Shown here: positions 59,181 to 64,000 of the stretch, piece after piece | How positions within the stretch are numbered: the first letter of the stretch is position 1 | Layout of the letters: the number at the start of each line of letters is the position of its first letter | From: Acheta domesticus | Lineage: Eukaryota; Arthropoda; Insecta; Orthoptera; Gryllidae | Length of the DNA stretch: 64,000 nt | Direction of reading: 5' to 3' | Assembly: GCA_031308135.1 (NCBI GenBank) | Contig: JAHLJT010000631.1 | Location: 214,777,773 to 214,841,772, forward strand | Translations under genes and position numbers: made by a program | The notes under the pieces: generated by a model | What the model was told of the DNA's origin: nothing | The model's database searches: none | What the model saw: the letters and a program-made list of their open reading frames with translations, nothing else

Positions 59181-60005
59181 AAACACCGTAATCCCCCATA
59201 ACTGTCAATTGATCAAAATGAAACAGTCTTCAACCTTGCTTAATTTACCATAGCACAATGTAATTCTTCCGTGTAATAAAAACCACTCCTTATGGATGGC
59301 CATTCCCAAAAAGTCAAAAACTATGTACTACATTTAACCTCCTCGAAAGACAAGGATGTCGAACGAGAAGAAATAAACTTGCAAAAAATGCAACCACTAC
59401 TAAAAGGTGTTCTTTCAGGTCACGCTTAATGTGCTAAAATTTTTAATTTCAATTCTTAGCACTTGTGCTAAAAGTTCAATTTTGAACACTAGTTCTAAAA
59501 GTGAGACGATTCTCAAATATTCAAATAAACAAAAGAGAATGTAACAAAGAAAACAAACTACTTTTCTCTGATGGCATCAGCTACCACTAACTCTAAGGTA
59601 AGCGATTTGTATCCTTGAACTAAAATAAAACGAAAGTTATTAAGGCTATCAGAAAATAGTGTAACTCTAGTAGTCAAAGTGTTTTTACATCGCTCATAAA
59701 AGTATTTTTATTTTGCTCGGCCTAACGGCTTCTTCTCGCAACCTTCCCCACTCGCAAAATAAAACGTCGCTTTTACTACTAGTACCATAAATAACTTCTT
59801 TATTAACAGCTCTGTTTACGTTAAGTGCAATGTTGTTATTTCGTGCGATATTAAAAGGTAGCTCTCCCTTCCGAAAGTTTTAAGAAGCTGCTCGTGCACA
59901 CAATCAAATTCATTAGGGAGGTCAATATAATTCTGATTTGTTTGTGTGCGCGTTCGATCGCGGGGAGCCGCCCCACCTAGCGACCGCCTCGCAACGGCGC
60001 GAGGC
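59181..60005. other. Intergenic, nothing recognised
   Basis: May include the Jockey 3'UTR. No gene seen. Confidence 0.4.
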
Positions 60006-60290
60006 GCTGGCGCGGGGGCGGGGGCGGGCGCGGGGGCGGGCGCGGGGGCGGGGGCGGGGGCGGGCGCGGGGGCGGGCGCGGGGGCGGGCGCGGGGGCGGG
60101 GGCGGGCGCGGGGGCGGGCGCGGGGGCGGGCGCGGGGGCGGGCGCGGGGGCGGGCGCGGGGGCGGGCGCGGGGGCGGGCGCGGGGGCGGGCGCGGGGGCG
60201 GGCGCGGGGGCGGGCGCGGGGGCGGGCGCGGGGGCGGGCGCGGGGGCGGGCGCGGGGGCGGGCGCGGGGGCGGGCGCGGGGGCTCGGGCG
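60006..60290. repeat. (gggggcgggcgc)n GC minisatellite
   Basis: About 285 bp of near-perfect 12-bp units (some 6-bp gggggc steps) with regular runs of five and three G. Long Gly-Ala, Arg-Gly and Ala-Pro frames across it are artefacts of the 12-bp period. Confidence 0.97.
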
Positions 60291-60469
60291 AGCGCCGCCC
60301 TTATTGTCTCATCAGGCGACAGCAGCTGCCGGCTGCTGGTCGTTTGAAGCCTCTGCGGGCGAGCGATTGAGAAACGCCTCGCCTTGACGCCATCGGTCGC
60401 CCAACCAACAACACAAGGAAACAAGCATGCAGAAACGCTTGCTTCCGTCAGCGCGCACAACGATGTCTG

Positions 60470-60670
60470 TCTGTCCGTCTGTCTTTCTCTCACTCTCACT
60501 CTCTATGTCTGTGAACACATTTCTCTCTCTGTCTCTATCACTGTTTCTTCCTCTCTATGTCTCTATCTCTTAGTCTTTTTCTGCCCGACTACTTAAGTTT
60601 CTCTCTCTCTCTCTCTCTCTGTAGGACTCTCGGTCGGTCTCTTTGTCATAGGTCTCTATGTCTGTAGGTC
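60470..60670. repeat. CT-rich (tctctgtctctc) low-complexity tract
   Basis: Same vocabulary as 12905-13230: TCTC, TCTG and TATGTCT repeats, with pure (TC)n at 60599-60620. Confidence 0.85.
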
Positions 60671-61239
60671 TCATATCATTTCATTAGGAATGATCACTTG
60701 AATTTTTATGTCATACGAAAACGGGATTTGTGGACGTTTATATCAAGGATTTATTGATAGATTGTGTGACAACTTGACCACTCTGTAAGGTATTGTTACG
60801 AAAACAAAAAAAGCAGTATCTATGAGCTGATGTATTCTACCTGTATTATTGAAATTGGTGTAGATGAAATAAATGTAAAAGTTAATTGTAAGTCCCATTT
60901 TGAATTAACTTCACAATACGTTCTAAGCATAAACATCTGGCCCCAGAGCATTGAACAAGAATAGAAAAGAAACTAGGGGTACATCATCACATATTTTCTC
61001 GCATTTTTGTAAGTGCCCCGTCACATTATTTTATTTTATTTTTGCCTTTATACGTACCGTAAAGGGCAATTGGCCTCCAAATACGGGGTAATTGAACTCT
61101 GCAGGGTTGCTTTGTAGTTGGATTGATAATTGTTATTCTTGTACACGTGAGTTTCTGTTTTTGTTTTACAAGTGCAATTTCATCTATTCAACTTTCAAAT
61201 AATATGTTCTAGAAATAAATATTATATTACTACATAAAC
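60671..61239. other. Intergenic, nothing recognised
   Basis: No gene or element end seen. Confidence 0.4.
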
Positions 61240-61254
61240 ATGCAAAAGTGTTTT

Positions 61255-61395
61255 CTGCCAGCAGAAATTTCCCGCACCGAGACTCGAACTCAGGTCCTCC
61301 GAGTTAACCCGCCATCAACCATATCACTACCCTACAGAAGAGCAAGGCTCGAACCCTACAGACGGCAAGGTTCGAACTCCGGACGACGTTTAAAA
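61255..61395 (-). repeat. tRNA-like SINE head (third type)
   Basis: On the minus strand 'gttaactcggaggacctgagttcgagtctcggtgcgggaaa' carries a B box (GAGTTCGAGTCTC, about 61280-61292) and an A-box-like 'tagtgatatggttgatgg' upstream. A second, partial B-box copy (gttcgaacc) lies at about 61368-61378. It lacks tRNA folding. Confidence 0.55.
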
Positions 61396-61427
61396 ATTAA
61401 TTGTCTCAACCCAACAATTCCAACACG

Positions 61428-61951
61428 TAATTTTTACGATTTTCGAAAATATGGAGAGTTCGCGGAAAATGGGACTTGAAAATATTTTTTATCGTTCATT
61501 GTTACATACGAGGAGAAAGTTTAATGAAAAAATTTGTTGCGATTTCTGAGAAAATATTTTCTTTAGAAATTGCATAAAGAACCCCGCACAAATCGAGCCC
61601 CGAACAAATACTAACTTTCAAAATCTCATCTCTTCGACTCAAGCCAGATCAACAGGGGTTTCTTCAATTTGGAAATACTCCTAAGCATGGTTTAGGCGCT
61701 AGTGGTGTTCACAGACGGACGTTTTGCTTTCAAGTGTTTTTTTCGGTATCAAGGACCCATAAAACAGGAATTCTGGCTACACCACGTGTTAGGAGAATTT
61801 TTTTCTTGATTTAGCAACTGGATTTATCCATTTTTTTCGTTATCAGAGCCCGGGAATGATTTTTTCTGCCAAAAATCCGCTGTTTTTTCGCGCAGCATTA
61901 CATCTTTCCCTACACTATGCATCGTATACATATGTATGTATACGGGAAAGT
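61428..61951 (-). mobile_element. AT-family element, copy G (5'-type end only, reverse orientation)
   Basis: The right tip reads inward ACTTTCCCGTATACATAC, followed by the family's 'gctgcgcgaaaaaacag', 'aatggataaatccagttgc', 'cctaacacgtggtgtagcc' and 'ctgtgaacaccactagcgcc' segments. The other end is missing beyond about 61428. Confidence 0.75.
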
Positions 61952-62077
61952 TAAAACTGACTGTTTTAGTAAATTGATTGAATTATAACCAGGAGAGTTA
62001 ACAAAACTAATCACGAAGTCAAATATGTGAGATCTCACAAAGCTGAGGAATATGTTAATACTACCTTGTCAAATTTC

Positions 62078-62200
62078 TATACCGTGAAGTCTATACCGTG
62101 AAGTACCTTGAAATCTATACCGTGAAGTACCGTGAAGTCTGGCCGTGAAATACCGTCAAATTTCTATACCGTGAAGTGCCGTGAAGGCTAGCCGAGTGCA
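62078..62200. repeat. Degenerate tandem repeat of 'ctataccgtgaagt'
   Basis: At least eight imperfect units built from 'ataccgtgaagt' and 'gccgtgaag'. Confidence 0.85.
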
Positions 62201-64000
62201 CTGTGCTACGAACTGTGAAGTCCCATTTGATGCCTTAGTCGGCGCAGTTGTACATAGATTAATATAATTTCTAATTAACAATATTATAATTTCATTCAAT
62301 CAGTGCATATAAATTCACTGCCTCCAGTGTTATCTTTCCAGGCGATAAAAATTGACTCAATATCACAACGTATCGACAAGGTCATCCGTATCTGCATAGG
62401 CCTTGTGTATTGCTCACCAGAAGAAAGCATGGATTCATCCCAATCACCCATTTCTTCTTTCTCATATGATGAGTTCACATCATCTTTATTCAAATCAACC
62501 TCAACTACAAATGTTCTCATCAACCAATGAAATGTCAGAAGAAAGATAACAGCACACGGTAACGAAGCAATATCGCAAAGTACAGTGTCCTCTAATGTCT
62601 ACCCCTCATGGCACGATTCTCTCTCTTTAACAATTAATGCAGAAAATTTAGAAGCCAATTCTAATGAACACCTAAATGGACAAGCATCAAAGAGATCACT
62701 CAACAATAACGAAAACTCATCCATCCTTGTCAAAATCTATATCTATACTTATATATAAAGACAGAACTGCACTAGCTTACAGCGTGATAATCTCTGAATA
62801 TACTGAACCAATACCAACGAAACTTTTATACTAGCTTTCTTTAAAGGTCGGAGTACTCTAGGCTATGATTTACAATCACCAACCTTAACATATTCTCAAA
62901 ATAATTACTTTTCTGGGCTTTTTTCGCCTAACATTACATCATTGGTTCAAGAGTGCATCAATGTCTATAGTTAAGTTGCGCTCCACCAGAGAATGATTAC
63001 TGAGGTCTACGAGGTTCATTTATGCACAGAATTGCCTATACCTGCATAGGTGAAGACTTTATTTTACCATCAATTGTTTATTGCGAAATGTTTAAGAATT
63101 TTTAAGAATGATTAAGATATTTAAGAATGATTCTGACTGTTTTTTCTTCACTCTATTTATAAAAATAACTTCGATATTGATTTTAATTGCGTCTAGGCGT
63201 GATTGTATTAAGTGTACAAGAGAAAAGTATACTTATATATGAAATCTTTGAAAAACGACATTTTGCTGATGGATGATTAATATTGTCGTAAAAAGGTATA
63301 TATGATTGCGCCCATGTATTCTACATGAAATTGTTTTGGTTTAGTTGTAGTACTTTAAGTATGATTACTACGTATTTGCGAGTTGAACGCGTGAAACGTA
63401 AGTTATTGTAAATGATTTATGTGTTAGGCTGAAACTGCGACGGATGAATTTTTGTAGGGAAGTGTTTTATTACAGTGAAGACAGCATAGCTTTTGTTGAT
63501 GAAGGAATGATTATTCAAAATTGATGAAAGTAAGTTTGGAAAAAAGTATAATTGAAGTAAAAGAGTAGTGAGAAATGGAAGGAATTGAATGTCTGTGAAC
63601 CCTGTTTTTCAAGGTTGTTGAAAATAGAACAAAAAAGTTGTTTTTTAGGTAACAAAAACTTTGTTCAAGCCTGGATCTACTGTGTGATCTCGCATTTTTG
63701 GAGATATTATGATTATCTATGAGGTTAATATGACCTTTCCGTCAGCCACTATTTTGGAAGGACAATAAAGCGCGTAGTCGACTTCAATTAAAAGCACTTT
63801 ATATTTCAATTGCCTCGACGTGGGAACAAATGTAAATTTCAAACTTTTCATTATAAATACGAGAGGAGAAAAAACATGAAAAAAATGAGTATTAGAATAT
63901 GTCAACTGATTGAAAGTATGGGAATAATACATAAAATTCCACAAAAATAATAAGTGAGTATGTATTTTTTTATTTAGATTTATAACTATTTTTAATTGTA
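62201..64000. other. Intergenic, no gene established
   Basis: A coding-like run at 62303-62740 (Ser/Asn-rich, one in-frame TGA at 62528-62530) could be the N-terminal part of a retroelement ORF1, but no motif supports this. The rest is AT-rich and featureless. Confidence 0.35.

Noticed and set aside
59816..60499. Long Ala-Pro, Gly-Ala and Arg-Gly ORFs on both strands
   Set aside because: All follow from the 12-bp GC repeat, which is open in most frames; no flanking coding evidence.
62303..62740. Ser/Asn-rich run that might be a retroelement ORF1 start
   Set aside because: No zinc knuckle or other motif, one stop, and no adjacent ORF2.

Overview
This is nuclear DNA from an animal, most probably an insect. 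It is AT-rich and dominated by transposable elements. The evidence is spliced GT-AG genes with short introns, Jockey, I and CR1/L2-type LINEs, hAT and fold-back elements, a Crypton-type tyrosine recombinase relic, tRNA-derived SINE-like repeats and long (TA)n tracts. The species cannot be fixed from the sequence alone. No rRNA gene, bona fide tRNA gene or CRISPR array was seen.

Host genes. Only the left end holds clear host genes. The first three coding exons of an ALIX/PDCD6IP homologue (ESCRT-associated BRO1-domain protein) run leftward and leave the window. Head-to-head with it is a complete two-coding-exon TMUB-type gene (membrane protein with a ubiquitin-like domain). They share a promoter region of about 0.7 kb. 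A GC-rich 100-codon ORF at 26.6-26.9 kb encodes a plausible single-pass membrane protein and may be real. The GC-rich islands at 35.3, 46.9, 50.2-51.3 and 60 kb could be promoters or first exons, but I could not prove a gene in any of them.

Element landscape, left to right. 5.8-6.4 kb: first copy of an AT-rich ORF-less family (here 'AT family') found in at least seven places. 8.05-11.74 kb: old long-TIR element with an AT-family copy nested in it. 13.8-18.7 kb: hAT element with perfect 8-bp target duplications; it contains an AT-family copy, which itself contains a tyrosine-recombinase (Crypton-type) relic, so it is a three-level nest. 19.8, 34.9, 45.6-46.6 and 47.8 kb: five copies of a long SINE-like repeat with a tRNA-like head. 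20.5-22.98 kb: element with inverted repeats of about 0.5 kb around a decayed gene with VVGxDxDLLV-like, SGCxTTSA and Cys-rich CXC signatures. 27.4 kb: short non-autonomous relative of the Crypton-type insertion. 28.3 and 29.4 kb: two TIR MITEs. 30.0-31.4 kb: GC-rich unclassified block with a near-perfect 190-bp palindrome. 43.1-45.0 kb: CR1/L2-type RT relic split by a hAT MITE. 48.7-49.15 kb: minus-strand Jockey fragment. 53.4-54.5 kb: LINE 3' end with a long open RNase H reading frame. 55.4-59.2 kb: Jockey relic (gag zinc knuckles, endonuclease, RT) broken by a fold-back MITE and a (TA)n expansion.

Nothing here forms an operon or working multi-gene system. The interest lies in the nested element history, the two unusual coding relics (recombinase; PIN/XPG-like plus CXC) and several conspicuous palindromes.
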